Positions 1 to 7,970 are shown, counted from the stretch's first letter. The stretch is 15,909 nucleotides of DNA from RGIG8745 sp964554265 (GCA_964554265.1 CAZKOB010000080.1:1-15909); one strand, 5' to 3'. Notes: generated by a model not told the origin, from the sequence alone. Numbers and translations are program-made.

Positions 1-7
1 GGAGCTT

Positions 8-39
8 GCGACGGAGGGCGTGGCGCGAAGCGACGGAGG
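8..39. repeat. Short direct repeat GCGACGGAGG x2
   Basis: GCGACGGAGG occurs at 8-17 and 30-39, a period of 22 bp, in a GC-rich patch at the window edge unlike the AT-rich DNA to its right. It lies beyond the VKKKEEM repeat in that element's reading direction. At the right end of the window the corresponding position carries two copies of GCAATGACGAAGTGAG (15650 and 15719). The array may continue outside the window. Confidence 0.5.
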
Positions 40-81
40 AGTCTGTGAATACAACTGCAACAGCATCAGATTTTTTAACTG

Positions 82-156
82 ACATTTCTTCTTTCTTTTT
101 GACACAAACTCCACTCATCACGGACGGACTTCAATTAACACAATTAATATTCATTC
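82..156 (-). repeat. Dispersed repeat, left copy (VKKKEEM-type)
   Basis: This stretch aligns without gaps to 15804-15878 at a fixed offset of 15722. The first 24 bases (82-105) are identical, and the rest are clearly related. On the minus strand both copies hold an ATG (118 here, 15840 there) followed by a frame reading M-x-G-x-x-VKKKEEM, and both have TTAATT-TGTTAAT-like sequence just upstream of it. In this copy the frame stays open to the window edge (about 39 codons, 118 down to 1), ending in arginine-rich sequence translated from the GCGACGGAGG words. It could be the 5' end of a small gene family, but I prefer an untranslated dispersed repeat. Confidence 0.65.
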
Positions 157-448
157 ACATTTGACTAATTGCCGAATTTCCGAAGTTTTATTGATAAGTA
201 ATTGATAATCAACAAAATACTATTTCAGCAAAACAATGCAGTTTTAGGTGCAAGAAGTACAAGTTGTGATAAAAATAGGACATGCTGATAATCAGCAAGT
301 TACGAAATTTCTTATTCAAGATTCCAGTTTTCCGCCACCAAAATCCATCTTTGTTTTTCGTGACATTGAAAATACGATTTTATTCTTTTTAAGAAATCAA
401 TTTTAGTCAATATCAATTTTCAGCCCGAAAAACGGACATTCTCAAACT

Positions 449-526
449 CGTTCACCTTGAAAATAAATTTCCTTCACCTTGAAATTTTTTTCACAAGGCA
501 CTTTAAACAAATTTTCAAGGTGAACG
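449..526. repeat. Inverted repeat with internal direct copy
   Basis: CGTTCACCTTGAAAAT (449-464) is the exact reverse complement of 511-526, giving a perfect 16-bp inverted repeat around 46 bp. A second direct copy of the core TTCACCTTGAAA lies at 473-484, 22 bp after the first (451-462). No U-tract follows either arm and no gene ends nearby, so a transcription terminator is unlikely. It resembles a small palindromic intergenic element or a cruciform. Confidence 0.7.
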
Positions 527-770
527 AAATTTATTTTCAGCGTACTCTTTTTTCAGACAAAGCACACGCGAATGTAAATAAATGTATCTTTTTTGGGATG
601 CAAATTATATTATTTTTACATTCTGAATTCAAGACTTGAATACAGCCTTAGAATCGCGCAAATGAAACTTCGATAAGGTTCGGCCGATTTTATGCAATTC
701 TGCGAGCCTTGATTTTTAACATTTCAGATTGTCAGGGAAAAGCCATAATTTATGACAAATAGATAGTGTG

Positions 771-992
771 AAGGTGGGATAACCAAGCTGATTTATGAGG
801 ACGTCAGGGCACATGAAAAGACATCAAAGGACTGTGGGAATCTTCGATGAGAAATGTTTTGGTGACACGATGACGAAGTCAGGAGAAAAGGGAAGCCATG
901 TCTTCACCTTCAGATATCAGGCCGACCGTGAGATGGTGCGTCGTGGATATATAACTGTCGATAAAGGTTCGGTAACGGTGAATGGAGTAAGC
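771..992 (+). pseudogene. Riboflavin synthase remnant (decayed fragment)
   Basis: The + frame here encodes REMVRRGYITVDKGSVTVNG preceded by HVFTFRYQAD. As I remember the family, this closely matches the second lumazine-binding half of Bacteroidales riboflavin synthase, which makes riboflavin from two 6,7-dimethyl-8-ribityllumazines. Upstream, GHM-KRH-QRT recalls the family GHIVQGHVDQT segment. AAGGTGGGATAA (771-782) recalls the preceding LKVGD segment, now with in-frame stops. Similarity ends abruptly after NGVS (992), where LTV and about 60 more residues would be expected, and sequence leads straight into a hairpin. About 70 of the usual 200 or so residues are left, so this is a broken gene. 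The 101-codon frame from 795 to 1100 runs past this point into the helicase gene in antisense and is not a real protein. The assignment rests on remembered family sequence, not on a search. Confidence 0.65.
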
Positions 993-1010
993 TTTGAAAA
1001 GCGCCCGTTT

Positions 1011-1048
1011 TTTTGGGATAGACAATCCCTTTGTTGCCTATCCCAAAA
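1011..1048. terminator. Hairpin at the 3' end of the helicase gene
   Basis: TTTTGGGATAG (1011-1021) is exactly reverse-complementary to 1038-1048, an 11-bp stem around a 16-nt loop in which CAA and TTG can extend pairing. The helicase stop codon (TAG, minus strand, 1040-1038) lies in the stem. No U-tract follows on either strand; the A/T run is part of the stem itself. It probably ends or stabilises the helicase mRNA, but it is not a textbook intrinsic terminator. Confidence 0.5.
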
Positions 1049-3002
1049 CTGTTGCATCAATATATTCTTTCAATTTCTTGTAAAAATGATGATGGCATAA
1101 TGTTTGTGAGTTGCCGATGACTATAAGTTTCATCCGTGCCCGTGTCATGGCCACATTCATCCGGCGCAAATCGTTCAAGAAACCAATCTGCCCTTCTTCG
1201 TTGGAGCGTACAAGACTTATCAATACGATATCTCTTTCCTGTCCTTGAAATCCGTCCACCGTATTGATTGATATGCTCTCATACAGGGGCCTGAGAAAAT
1301 CATTGCTTTTCACAAGATGGCGCAAGTATTGCGTCTGTATTTTATAAGGGCTGATGATTCCTATGTCGAGCCGTTCGTCTATGAAGTGCTGACGTCCTAT
1401 CTTTTTAACGTATTCCTCCAATACTGCAACAGTCAACTTCGCCTCAGACTTGTTTATTCTTCCGTGATTCTCTCCGATGAACTGTTCCTGAAAGGTTTCG
1501 TCGTTGATATTCGTTTGTCCGGAATCTTCAGCATCGCTGTCCGGAGCTGCCTGCGGATGTCCTTCCGGAAGCTCGCTATAGCGTCCTTGCACCTCTTCGT
1601 CAGATGTGTCAATCCACATCATCGGTGTATCCAAGTCAAGTATGCTGCGGTGTTTTACGTCAGGAGAGGATTCCACCATTCCGCCATAGAACCAATCGGA
1701 AGAGAAGCGCATGATGGTTTCGTTCATGCGGTATTGGATTCTGAGTAGTGTTACGGACTCAGGCTGGTTGTGCACAATACGCTCCATAAGCGTCTTACCC
1801 AATCCCTGTCTCAATGCGTCAAAGCATTTGACAGTCGGAGGGAGCTGTTGATGGTCGCCGGCAAACACCACTTTATCTGCCCTGCGTATTGCAACCCAGC
1901 ATGCGGCTTCAAGAGCTTGTGCCGCTTCGTCTATGAACAACGTAGAGAATTTCTGTCCGACAAGAATCTTGTTTGCCGCTCCGATGAGTGTGCATGCCAC
2001 AACCCTGGCTTCGCCAAACAATGCCGACTTTATTCTCATTTCTATTTCATCTGCACGATCGTGCAAGCGACTTAGCTTCTGATGTATGTTTTCCCCTTTT
2101 CTGCGGTTGGAGCGTATGTCTCGTATGGCCCTGCGTATATTCCACAACTCAGGATAGTCCGGATGGTTTTCGAATTTGCGTTCATATGTGAACGACAGCA
2201 TTTTGTCGTTCACTCTTGTCGGATTGCCTATCCGCAGCACAGGAATGCCGTGATCTACAAGCTTCTCGCTTATCCAGTCCACAGCCGTATTGCTCTGTGC
2301 ACACACCATCACCTGAGTTTCTCTGCGCAATATTTCATATACGGCCTCGACAAGTGTGGTAGTCTTGCCGGTTCCGGGAGGGCCATGCACTATGGCCACA
2401 TCCTTTGCCCACAACACCTCATTCACGGCCGCCTCCTGAGTCGGGTTGAGCCATGGGAAACCTATCGGATTGAATGTGTATTTCCGTGGCTGTGACAGTC
2501 CTGCGAACAAATCACGCAAATCTGCAAGTCTGTTGTTTTTTGCCTTTGCCACTTCATCGAGCGTATTGAACATTATCCGGAAACTTGTCTCATCGAAAGA
2601 CAGCTGTATACCAAGTCGGCTGACATCCTGTATGCCGGCAAGCATTTGTATGTCAGGAATGCTGACAACCATTCGTCCTTCGTCGGCATAGCTTACCCGG
2701 CATATCTGTTCAAAATAATGAATCTGATTGTCGTCTGTGATATGAAAGAAAGATACCGGACGATCATATTCAAAATGGTGTTCTATATCGTTGGGTTCAA
2801 TCTGGAATACCTCAACAACGAGCTGATTCAGAGAGTTGTGATAGCTTCTTCCTGTTTCTATCGGAAACCAGCATATTCCCCGGTTCACTTTGCGCCTTAT
2901 GCCCATCTTTTCTGTTTGCCGCTTGAACTCTTCTTTCTGCGACTCATATTCCAAACGGAGAAGCTCCTTTTGTTTTTGTATGGGTAATATGGAATTTTGC
3001 AT
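1038..3002 (-). CDS. UPF1/IGHMBP2-like superfamily 1 helicase
   Basis: A 654-residue protein with every SF1 helicase motif in order. Walker A is GPPGTGKTT (207-215), Walker B is IDEAAQA (from 357), and motif III is GDHQQLPPT (382-390). QYRM lies at 423-426, the motif V region at VDGFQGQE (582-589), and motif VI at NVAMTRAR (616-623). The DEAA box and the QYRM and GFQGQE sequences place it with UPF1/Dna2/IGHMBP2 (SF1B) rather than UvrD. These are ATP-driven 5'-to-3' RNA or DNA unwinding enzymes; the bacterial members have no firm role. The N-terminal 190 residues are charged and probably form a beta-barrel and stalk as in IGHMBP2. No signal peptide, so cytoplasmic. The start at 3002 gives a full-length family protein, with no SD before it. 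It lies 69 bp downstream of the TPR gene on the same strand and probably shares its transcript. A low-complexity acidic stretch around residues 470-500 looks like a variable insertion in domain 2A. Confidence 0.93.
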   Translation of the reverse strand: MQNSILPIQKQKELLRLEYESQKEEFKRQTEKMGIRRKVNRGICWFPIETGRSYHNSLNQLVVEVFQIEPNDIEHHFEYDRPVSFFHITDDNQIHYFEQICRVSYADEGRMVVSIPDIQMLAGIQDVSRLGIQLSFDETSFRIMFNTLDEVAKAKNNRLADLRDLFAGLSQPRKYTFNPIGFPWLNPTQEAAVNEVLWAKDVAIVHGPPGTGKTTTLVEAVYEILRRETQVMVCAQSNTAVDWISEKLVDHGIPVLRIGNPTRVNDKMLSFTYERKFENHPDYPELWNIRRAIRDIRSNRRKGENIHQKLSRLHDRADEIEMRIKSALFGEARVVACTLIGAANKILVGQKFSTLFIDEAAQALEAACWVAIRRADKVVFAGDHQQLPPTVKCFDALRQGLGKTLMERIVHNQPESVTLLRIQYRMNETIMRFSSDWFYGGMVESSPDVKHRSILDLDTPMMWIDTSDEEVQGRYSELPEGHPQAAPDSDAEDSGQTNINDETFQEQFIGENHGRINKSEAKLTVAVLEEYVKKIGRQHFIDERLDIGIISPYKIQTQYLRHLVKSNDFLRPLYESISINTVDGFQGQERDIVLISLVRSNEEGQIGFLNDLRRMNVAMTRARMKLIVIGNSQTLCHHHFYKKLKEYIDATVLG

Positions 3003-3071
3003 AAATGTTGCGTCTGATAAAGATGACTTTCTGTCGGAGGTGATTCCAAGCGTCTCTTGACCTGAAAGGGG

Positions 3072-5312
3072 TTATTGTATGCCCAAGTCGTTCATGCGTA
3101 TGGCATCATACATCTTTCCCATCTTGCTGATGTCGAACACGGATTGGTTGTCCATAGGCAAAGTATTCCAGAATGCATTGCTGTACCCCATCTCGTCATC
3201 GTTCTGTCTGTACTTCTCATACAGCTGTTTGTATAATTTGTAGGCTTCCGTCGTGTCGCCTTGTGCGTAGACTGTGTGTGCAAGATTCATCTTGCTCAGT
3301 TCGTCTTCCGGTTCCTCTTCCACAATTTTTCTGAGCAGTTGTTCCGCTTTTTTCATGTCGTTTCCGGTCATGAGCAAAACCTTTGCATGCGTTTTCCTGC
3401 ATTTGATGGACTTGTCGTCAAGATAGTACATCTTGTATGTGATGGGGAGAGCCTCGTTGAAATGTTCCGTAGAAATAAGCATCTCAGCCTTTTTCATCAG
3501 AAGTTTCATGTTGTCAGGATCGTTGTCCAGCAATTTGTCGTAACATCTTGATGCGGTTTTGTATTCCTTTAATACAGAAGCCACGTATGCAAGATGAGTC
3601 AATGTCCATTTTGAGTCAGGACAAAGTTCCTCGGCTATGGCATAGCTTCTGTATGCCTCCTGATAGTTCTTGTGTTTCTGCTGGCAGAACCCTATTTTCT
3701 GCCATATATCCACATCCTCTTCCGATTTTTGCGGATTGAATGAGCGGAAAAGCCTTTCTGCCTCTCCGTAAAACTCTTTTCGCATGAAAAATTCTGCGAG
3801 AGACATTTTTTCGTCTGCATATTCGTTCATGAAAGACAGTGCTTCAGAATTGAGAGGAGTGAAAGCATGCTCCTTGTCCGCAAAAGGGCTTTGGAATTGG
3901 TGATGGAAAGGGTATATCTTGAAGAATCGATAGAGGTCATAGATGTATCTGCGACTTACGTCTGAAGCTTTTTCTTTGCGGTCTCCGCTGATTTCAAGCA
4001 TTGTCCGGATGTCCTCGTCCTGTGGCATCTGCTCTGACAATTGCTGTGAAATCATGTCCTGCCCCAAAGCGCCTATAGAGTTCAACATGAAGCAGAACGA
4101 ATATTTGTCACTGTTGCTGAACGGAGATTTTTCCAGAACTACACGCATCAGAGTCCCGGAACCGCTTTCAAGCAGTCTCTGCACCTGCCTTATCGAAGGA
4201 TGCTCCATATAGAACGGATAGAACCAATGTGCCGTCTGGTTGAAGAACGGATATGACTTCATGTGCCTGAAAGTGCTCATATACACATCCGCTCCTTCAA
4301 ACTGCAGGTCAGCCATCTCACGCATTTTCTTCGTCGCTTTCTCCTCATCGCCTTTATTGTACCAATCAGGATTTTCACCGTTCTTTGTCAGCTCGGTGTC
4401 AATCTCCTGTATTCCATATTCCGTCTGCTTGAAGTTCTTGCTTTTCAGTATGGTCGGTATGATGTCATTCTTCATCTTGTCGCTTATGCTCTCTGTTTTA
4501 TGACAGAACTGCAACTGAAGGTGTATGGTATACAGTTCCTTGATGAAGCGTGGATCTTCCTTGTAGAATGAAAGTCTTGTCGATATTTCCGGAAAGGCAT
4601 GGAAACGCTTTTCATATTTTCTTATGGCAAGCACTATGCCGGTGAGCGCACGTTGGTTCACTTCCGTATCTTGATGGAGATAGGCATCTAACAGGAACAT
4701 CAGCTTGTTGAAGTCGAACATTTCCGTGAGCGAAAGAGTCACGGCGCTTGTAAATATGGCAATATCATGAATACGTATTTGTGAGGAGTTGAGTATACTG
4801 ATTGCTGTCTCGTATTCGCTTTTGCGCCATACGTCGCTTGTCCATACTTGATTGAACATGTGTATAAGAACTTCTTCGTGTTGTTCCTGCGTCTCGTCCA
4901 TGTCGTGTCTGAATATAGATTCCCTGCCGTTGGCCCTCTCCTTGCCCAGACGCTGCATCTTCTCGCCAAGCGTTTCGAGCGCTATCAGCACATTGTCGGG
5001 CAGAGAATCATCTCTGACCGTCTTCAGGGTTGTTGTATATCTGTCGGAAGGATGCCCCGCCATGCGCAACAGACGTTCGGTGCGGTCATATAGGATATAT
5101 ATCTGCCTTATAAGCGAATCGTATAGCTTGTTTCCATTGGGGTCGTCTATTCCCATCACGACAAAACGAAGCATCGTCTTGTGAGTTCCTTGTATTTGTT
5201 CCAGTTCTTCCTTTAGTTCCCAGTTGCCTGTCGCATCTATCTTTTTTTTGAGCGGTTCGTATACATCGACAAGATTTCTGTGGTACAGCTTTTCCTCTAT
5301 ACTGGTATCCAT
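3072..5312 (-). CDS. Cytoplasmic tetratricopeptide-repeat protein
   Basis: A 746-residue, highly helical protein with no signal peptide or membrane segment. Residues about 505-715 carry consecutive TPR-like helix pairs, for example AEFFMRKEFYGEAERLF, the pair beginning DIWQKIGFCQQK (535) and AYRSYAIAEELCPDSKWTL, then YDKLLDNDPDNMKLLMKKAE and EQLLRKIVEEEPEDE. The spacing and small/aromatic positions fit TPRs, which bind proteins. The N-terminal two-thirds is also helical, charged and rich in aromatic residues, but I do not recognise a family there. The gene lies directly upstream of the helicase on the same strand (69-bp gap), so a shared transcript is likely and a shared process possible. The start is the first ATG in frame; no SD precedes it. 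Function unknown beyond a likely scaffold or adaptor role. Confidence 0.88.
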   Translation of the reverse strand: MDTSIEEKLYHRNLVDVYEPLKKKIDATGNWELKEELEQIQGTHKTMLRFVVMGIDDPNGNKLYDSLIRQIYILYDRTERLLRMAGHPSDRYTTTLKTVRDDSLPDNVLIALETLGEKMQRLGKERANGRESIFRHDMDETQEQHEEVLIHMFNQVWTSDVWRKSEYETAISILNSSQIRIHDIAIFTSAVTLSLTEMFDFNKLMFLLDAYLHQDTEVNQRALTGIVLAIRKYEKRFHAFPEISTRLSFYKEDPRFIKELYTIHLQLQFCHKTESISDKMKNDIIPTILKSKNFKQTEYGIQEIDTELTKNGENPDWYNKGDEEKATKKMREMADLQFEGADVYMSTFRHMKSYPFFNQTAHWFYPFYMEHPSIRQVQRLLESGSGTLMRVVLEKSPFSNSDKYSFCFMLNSIGALGQDMISQQLSEQMPQDEDIRTMLEISGDRKEKASDVSRRYIYDLYRFFKIYPFHHQFQSPFADKEHAFTPLNSEALSFMNEYADEKMSLAEFFMRKEFYGEAERLFRSFNPQKSEEDVDIWQKIGFCQQKHKNYQEAYRSYAIAEELCPDSKWTLTHLAYVASVLKEYKTASRCYDKLLDNDPDNMKLLMKKAEMLISTEHFNEALPITYKMYYLDDKSIKCRKTHAKVLLMTGNDMKKAEQLLRKIVEEEPEDELSKMNLAHTVYAQGDTTEAYKLYKQLYEKYRQNDDEMGYSNAFWNTLPMDNQSVFDISKMGKMYDAIRMNDLGIQ

Positions 5313-5330
5313 GATTGGTGTTCGTTTATT

Positions 5331-5411
5331 TTATTCTGTTTCTGCGTGATCAAGTGGTTGGCAGCACATACCGTTGTCGTTCCATCCGGGAGCGTCTGCA
5401 ACAATAGTCAT
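5331..5411 (-). CDS. Possible 26-codon leader ORF before the TPR gene
   Basis: A short minus-strand frame begins MTIVADAPGWNDNGM and ends at a TAA 18 nt before the TPR start codon. It fills most of the gap between the binding-protein gene and the TPR gene. The codons look like those of the neighbouring genes (GAC, GGA, TGG, AAC), and it has two adjacent cysteines (MCCQP). There is no SD and I recognise no homologue. It could be a small protein, a leader peptide coupled to the TPR gene, or a chance open frame. Confidence 0.3.
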   Translation of the reverse strand: MTIVADAPGWNDNGMCCQPLDHAETE

Positions 5412-5465
5412 CGTCTGAATTTGAGATACATGGAGATGGAGCGATGAGCCTTGTCTGCCGTCTCT

Positions 5466-6467
5466 TTATTGCTTTGCCGGCCTGCTTAGAAACGTAGTGT
5501 CTACCACGTCTTCGTATTTGATTTCGTTCTTAATCAGTGAACGTCCCTTTGCCCATGCAATGGCTGTGCTGATAATGGAGTCGTCGGGGAGTGAAGCCGT
5601 TTCCGGCAGTATGAAGGTTGCGACCGTGTCGCCAAGTACCATTTCTGAAGGGATGGACTCCATCAGCGCTGCCAGTCCGTTCTTCTTGCCCTTGCCTGTG
5701 TGGGCAGTGTTTTCTTTGCCTGCAATATCGGCAATCAGCGCCACAGCATGGTCATAGGCCTTTGCAAGAGCCTTTATCTGTTCTTTTTTTCCTGCTATGG
5801 CATCTTCTCTGAATATGACAGCCGACAAGTTCATTCCGAAATCGTCGGTGCCGGCCAGTCTGACAGCTCCTTTTGCGGCACTTGCCGATGCATATGGCTC
5901 CGGCAGAATGGCTCCGTCGTATTGGTTTTGGTCGAGCATTCCTGCGCGCAACTGTATATGGTTGATTTGTGGCTTGTTCAATTCCTCAGAACCGAGTTTC
6001 ACAGATTCAAGAATCTTGTCGGCAGCCAGGTCGAGAGCTGAATTTCTCGTTATGGCAATGATTTTTTCCTTTATTCCGTTGGTTCTTTTTATTCTTGCAT
6101 TCTTTGCGGAAAGCAGATACAGATGAAGTCCTGTGCTCATGACCGCTTTTACGGAGTCTCCTTCCGAGCGCATGACAATGGCCTTCACGACATCGCTTAC
6201 TGTTCCGTCCACGCTGCCTCCAGCCAGTGCAGTGTCGCAGTCTGTCGCTGCGTCGAATGTGACCAGCTGTACGTCAATTCCGAGGGAATCGAATATGCCA
6301 CAACGATCAGCCACATAAAATGGAAGGCAGTCGGTTGTCGGCAGTACGGCAAGGCGCAGTGTTGAGGAATCCTGTTCCATATCAGTCCTTTTGGAGCTGC
6401 CTCTGTTGTGGCAGCAGGCAAACAATACGGATATGGTGGCGATGAGTAACGGAAAAGTTTTGTTCAT
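5466..6467 (-). CDS. NMT1/THI5-type ABC substrate-binding lipoprotein
   Basis: A 333-residue periplasmic solute-binding protein. The N-terminus is a lipoprotein signal: MNK, a hydrophobic run, then the lipobox LFAC with the lipidated cysteine at residue 18. The following CHNRGSSK is not acidic, so the usual Bacteroidota surface-export signal is not evident and the protein probably stays in the periplasm. The mature start LRLAVLPTTDCLPFYVADRC (38-57), with GIFDSLGIDV after it, matches the first lobe of NMT1/THI5/SsuA proteins, and LPEPYAS (188-194) is the second-lobe loop often seen in them. Such proteins bind thiamine precursors, sulfonates, nitrate or similar ligands; the ligand here cannot be told. 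No permease or ATPase gene is next to it, so the transporter partner must be elsewhere or absent. A strong hairpin (6580-6621) separates it from pgk, suggesting its own promoter or partial read-through. Confidence 0.85.
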   Translation of the reverse strand: MNKTFPLLIATISVLFACCHNRGSSKRTDMEQDSSTLRLAVLPTTDCLPFYVADRCGIFDSLGIDVQLVTFDAATDCDTALAGGSVDGTVSDVVKAIVMRSEGDSVKAVMSTGLHLYLLSAKNARIKRTNGIKEKIIAITRNSALDLAADKILESVKLGSEELNKPQINHIQLRAGMLDQNQYDGAILPEPYASASAAKGAVRLAGTDDFGMNLSAVIFREDAIAGKKEQIKALAKAYDHAVALIADIAGKENTAHTGKGKKNGLAALMESIPSEMVLGDTVATFILPETASLPDDSIISTAIAWAKGRSLIKNEIKYEDVVDTTFLSRPAKQ

Positions 6468-6537
6468 GTAGATTTTGTGTTCTGAGTGGATGAGTGCCGT
6501 TCCTTGCTCTTCTTTGGAACAGGGAAAGCCGTGTTTT

Positions 6538-6560
6538 CAGGAACTTGTCGTCTGTTCCTG
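6538..6560 (-). promoter_or_regulatory. Second hairpin in the leader of the binding-protein gene
   Basis: CAGGAAC (6538-6544) and GTTCCTG (6554-6560) form a perfect 7-bp stem with a 9-nt loop, about 70 nt upstream of the lipoprotein start codon. It follows the larger hairpin at 6580-6621 in the direction of transcription. I checked for thiamine-box (TPP riboswitch) motifs and did not find them. It may be a regulatory leader structure, or incidental. Confidence 0.35.
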
Positions 6561-6579
6561 TCGTTTGCTTTTATCACAG

Positions 6580-6621
6580 AAAGGGACAACTTGTACCTTT
6601 TCAAATGCAAGCTGTCCCTTT
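6580..6621 (-). terminator. Strong hairpin after pgk, probable terminator
   Basis: AAAGGGACAACTTG (6580-6593) pairs with CAAGCTGTCCCTTT (6608-6621), a 14-bp stem with one G-U type pair and a 14-nt loop, starting about 43 nt beyond the pgk stop. Read on the minus strand the 3' arm ends CCCTTT followed by CTGTGATAAAAG, so the U-run is short; on the plus strand a CCCTTTG end is also weak. The position fits a pgk terminator or attenuator that insulates the downstream lipoprotein gene. Confidence 0.6.
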
Positions 6622-6663
6622 GTCTATATATTGTTGTCCGTACCGTGTCCGGCACAATAAGGT

Positions 6664-7911
6664 TTATCCTTTGATGGCAGCAACACCTGGAAGTACTTTT
6701 CCTTCGATAGCCTCAAGAAGAGCACCGCCACCGGTTGAGATGTAAGAAACCTTATCAGCCATGCCGAACTTGTTGATACATGCCACCGAGTCACCACCGC
6801 CGATAAGAGAGAATGCCCCTTCTGCCGTAGCTTCGCAGATTGCTTCTGCTATGGCACGTGAACCGCCTGTGAAGTTGTCAAACTCAAACACGCCTGCAGG
6901 GCCGTTCCAGAGGATTGTCTTTGCGCCCTTGATAGCCTCCTTGAATTTCTCGCGTGTTTCAGGACCAGCATCAAGACCTTCCCATCCTTCAGGTATGGCA
7001 TTTGAAGCGCAAACCTGTGTGTGGGCATCGTTGGAGAAAGCGTCTGCTATGACAGAATCTGTACCGAGTACGAGGTTCACACCGTTCCTCTTTGCCTGTT
7101 CGATAACGCTGAGAGCCACATCGAGCTTGTCTTCCTCACAGATTGAATTACCTACTGTTCCGCCCTGAGCCTTAGCGAATGTGTATGTCATACCGCCACA
7201 GAGGATAAGGTTGTCCACCTTTGTGAGGAGGTTTTCGATGATACCGATTTTTGTGGACACCTTAGAACCACCCATGATAGCTGTGAACGGACGCTTGATG
7301 TCGCTAAGAATAGCGTTTACAGCATTCACTTCCTTCTCCATGAGAAGACCGAGCATCTTGTTGTCAGCATCAAAATAGTCAGCGATAACAGCTGTAGAAG
7401 CATGCTTGCGGTGAGCTGTACCGAATGCATCGTTGATGTAGCAGTCTGCGTATGAAGCGAGAACTTTCGAAAATTCCTTCTGGCTTGCCTTCATAGCCTT
7501 CTTCGCCTCTTCGTATGCAGGGTCTGCCTTGTCAATGCCTACAGGCTTGCCTTCCTCTTCAGGATAGAAACGGAGGTTTTCGAGCAGAAGCACTTCGCCC
7601 GGCTGCAATGCTGCGGCTTCTGCCTGTGCCTTCTGGCAGTCGTTTACGAACTTGACTGCCACACCGAGCTTTTCTGAAACAGCGCCAACAATCTGGCCGA
7701 GAGACATCTTTAGATTCACCTTGCCTTTTGGCTTGCCCATGTGTGACATGATGATGAGGCTTCCACCTTCGTCAAGGACCTTCTTGAGTGTAGGAAGAGC
7801 ACCGCGAATACGAGTGTCGTCTGTAATGTTTCCGTTCTCATCGAGTGGTACGTTGAAGTCTACGCGCACGATTGCCTTTTTGCCGGCAAACTTGTAGTCA
7901 TTGATATTCAT
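6664..7911 (-). CDS. pgk: Phosphoglycerate kinase
   Basis: A 415-residue cytoplasmic glycolytic enzyme that transfers phosphate between 1,3-bisphosphoglycerate and ADP, giving 3-phosphoglycerate and ATP. The whole family pattern is present. Substrate-side motifs are VRVDFNVPLD (15-24), TRI (33-35), SHMGKPKG (56-63, with Lys where Arg is more usual), LLLENLRFYPEEEGK and NDAFGTAHRKHAS. The hinge and nucleotide-side motifs are MGGSKVSTKIGIIENLL, LCGGM, WNGPAGVFEFDNF, the GGGDSVA loop and STGGGALLEAIEGK near the C-terminus. Length is normal. The start is supported by the MNINDYKFAGKKAIVRVDFN N-terminus, which matches homologues. There is no SD, as usual in Bacteroidota. Codon choice is biased in the way expected of a highly expressed gene. 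It is preceded by a good promoter (7971-8001) and followed by a hairpin, so it is probably transcribed mainly alone. Confidence 0.98.
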   Translation of the reverse strand: MNINDYKFAGKKAIVRVDFNVPLDENGNITDDTRIRGALPTLKKVLDEGGSLIIMSHMGKPKGKVNLKMSLGQIVGAVSEKLGVAVKFVNDCQKAQAEAAALQPGEVLLLENLRFYPEEEGKPVGIDKADPAYEEAKKAMKASQKEFSKVLASYADCYINDAFGTAHRKHASTAVIADYFDADNKMLGLLMEKEVNAVNAILSDIKRPFTAIMGGSKVSTKIGIIENLLTKVDNLILCGGMTYTFAKAQGGTVGNSICEEDKLDVALSVIEQAKRNGVNLVLGTDSVIADAFSNDAHTQVCASNAIPEGWEGLDAGPETREKFKEAIKGAKTILWNGPAGVFEFDNFTGGSRAIAEAICEATAEGAFSLIGGGDSVACINKFGMADKVSYISTGGGALLEAIEGKVLPGVAAIKG

Positions 7912-7970
7912 AATTCTTCTCTATTTAAATTAATGTGTATTAGAAATTTTCTTGTCTGATTAATTACATG

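Larger units (their letters stand above)
1..770. other. Intergenic region without an intact gene
   Basis: AT-rich DNA with no convincing coding frame. The 60-codon frame at 457-639 starts inside an inverted repeat and reads as low-complexity sequence. The region holds a dispersed repeat at 82-156, a doubled GCGACGGAGG word (8-17 and 30-39), a GCTGATAATCAGC palindrome (284-296), direct and inverted TTCACCTTGAAA copies (449-526), and a TTTCAGCGTACTCTTTT word (535-551) that recurs almost unchanged at 8394-8410. I see no clear promoter. The extreme left end may belong to a feature that continues outside the window. Confidence 0.6.

Noticed and set aside
457..639. 60-codon plus-strand frame
   Set aside because: It begins in the inverted repeat at 449-526 and is Phe/Lys/Ile-rich low-complexity translation.
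795..1100. 101-codon plus-strand frame as an intact gene
   Set aside because: The recognisable part is a riboflavin synthase fragment; the rest runs through a hairpin into the helicase gene in antisense.
6468..6663. TPP riboswitch upstream of the THI5-like binding protein
   Set aside because: The conserved thiamine-box words were not found; only simple hairpins are present.
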